This document shows positions 63,967-64,000 of a stretch of DNA of 64,000 bases, one piece after another (positions within the stretch are counted from its first letter, which is position 1; each line of letters begins with the position of its first letter). The position numbers and the translations under genes are program-made. The DNA is from Lasioglossum baleicum (lineage: Eukaryota; Arthropoda; Insecta; Hymenoptera; Halictidae), in assembly GCF_051020765.1 (NCBI RefSeq), contig NW_027469215.1, positions 1 to 64,000 on the forward strand, read 5' to 3'. The notes under the pieces were generated by a model that made no database searches, was not told where the DNA came from, and saw nothing but the letters and a program-made list of their open reading frames with translations.

Positions 63967-64000
63967 GCGGCATAAGCACGATCGTGGAGTTTATTGCAGA
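63967..64000 (-). pseudogene. gag: T0 gag, continuation beyond E1
   Basis: Minus-strand gag codons (CNKLHDRAYAA) that join directly to 16038. GCGG is duplicated at 16035-16038 and 63967-63970. This fixes the outer boundary of the 47.9-kb nest. Confidence 0.9.

Overview
The window is a nested pile of LTR retrotransposons with no recognisable host gene. The elements are Ty3/gypsy type (errantivirus-like): gag with one CCHC knuckle, a DTG protease, a YLDD reverse transcriptase, RNase H, an HHCC/DDE integrase, and in some copies an envelope glycoprotein. The primer-binding site (TGGCGCAGTCGGTAGGAC) fits the 3' end of an insect tRNA-Ser. This, the envelope type and the CpG-rich sequence suggest an arthropod, probably an insect; hymenopteran would be a guess.

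Two related families are present. Family A has 1.72-1.80 kb LTRs (TGTGACGTCGG...ACGTGACA). Family B has about 1.97-kb LTRs (TGTTACGTCG...ACGTGACA) that carry a 172-codon ORF and a heat-shock-element array. Both make 4-bp target duplications, and both join gag to protease through the same -1 frameshift signal (GGGAAAC plus a GC stem).

Layout, left: 1-1999 is the 5' end of a minus-strand family A element, inserted in a family B element remnant (2000-2847). That remnant shares its LTR (2848-3337 + 5408-6891, split by a solo family B LTR at 3338-5403) with B element T2 (internal 6892-11298, right LTR 11299-13264). This B array sits in a family A LTR (13265-14989), which sits in an older minus-strand family B element T0 (14990-16038, continuing at 63967-64000).

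Layout, right: T0 gag holds E1 (16039-63966, minus, TSD GCGG). E1 holds E2 (18406-27272, plus, ATAG), E3 (31546-51055, minus, ATAC) and E5 (52837-61791, plus, ACTA). E3's 3' LTR holds E4 (33071-43598, minus, CTAC). Every insertion site can be checked against an uninterrupted copy in the window.

The central observation is that family A exists as two reciprocal genomes with near-identical LTRs, leader, gag and protease. E1 and E4 are LTR-gag-PR-RT-RNaseH-IN-Cys-rich protein-LTR, with no envelope except a 178-bp relic of its tail. E2, E3 and E5 are LTR-gag-PR-spacer-envelope-LTR, with no RT or integrase. All three envelope-form copies have intact ORFs, matched LTRs and target duplications, so they moved recently although they lack RT and IN. 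The spacer that replaces pol is also found in family B, so the split may be old. I read this as a two-genome, mutually complementing retroelement; this is inference from structure. Reverse transcriptase and integrase from E1/E4-type copies would act on both RNAs, and the envelope from the other form could coat shared particles.
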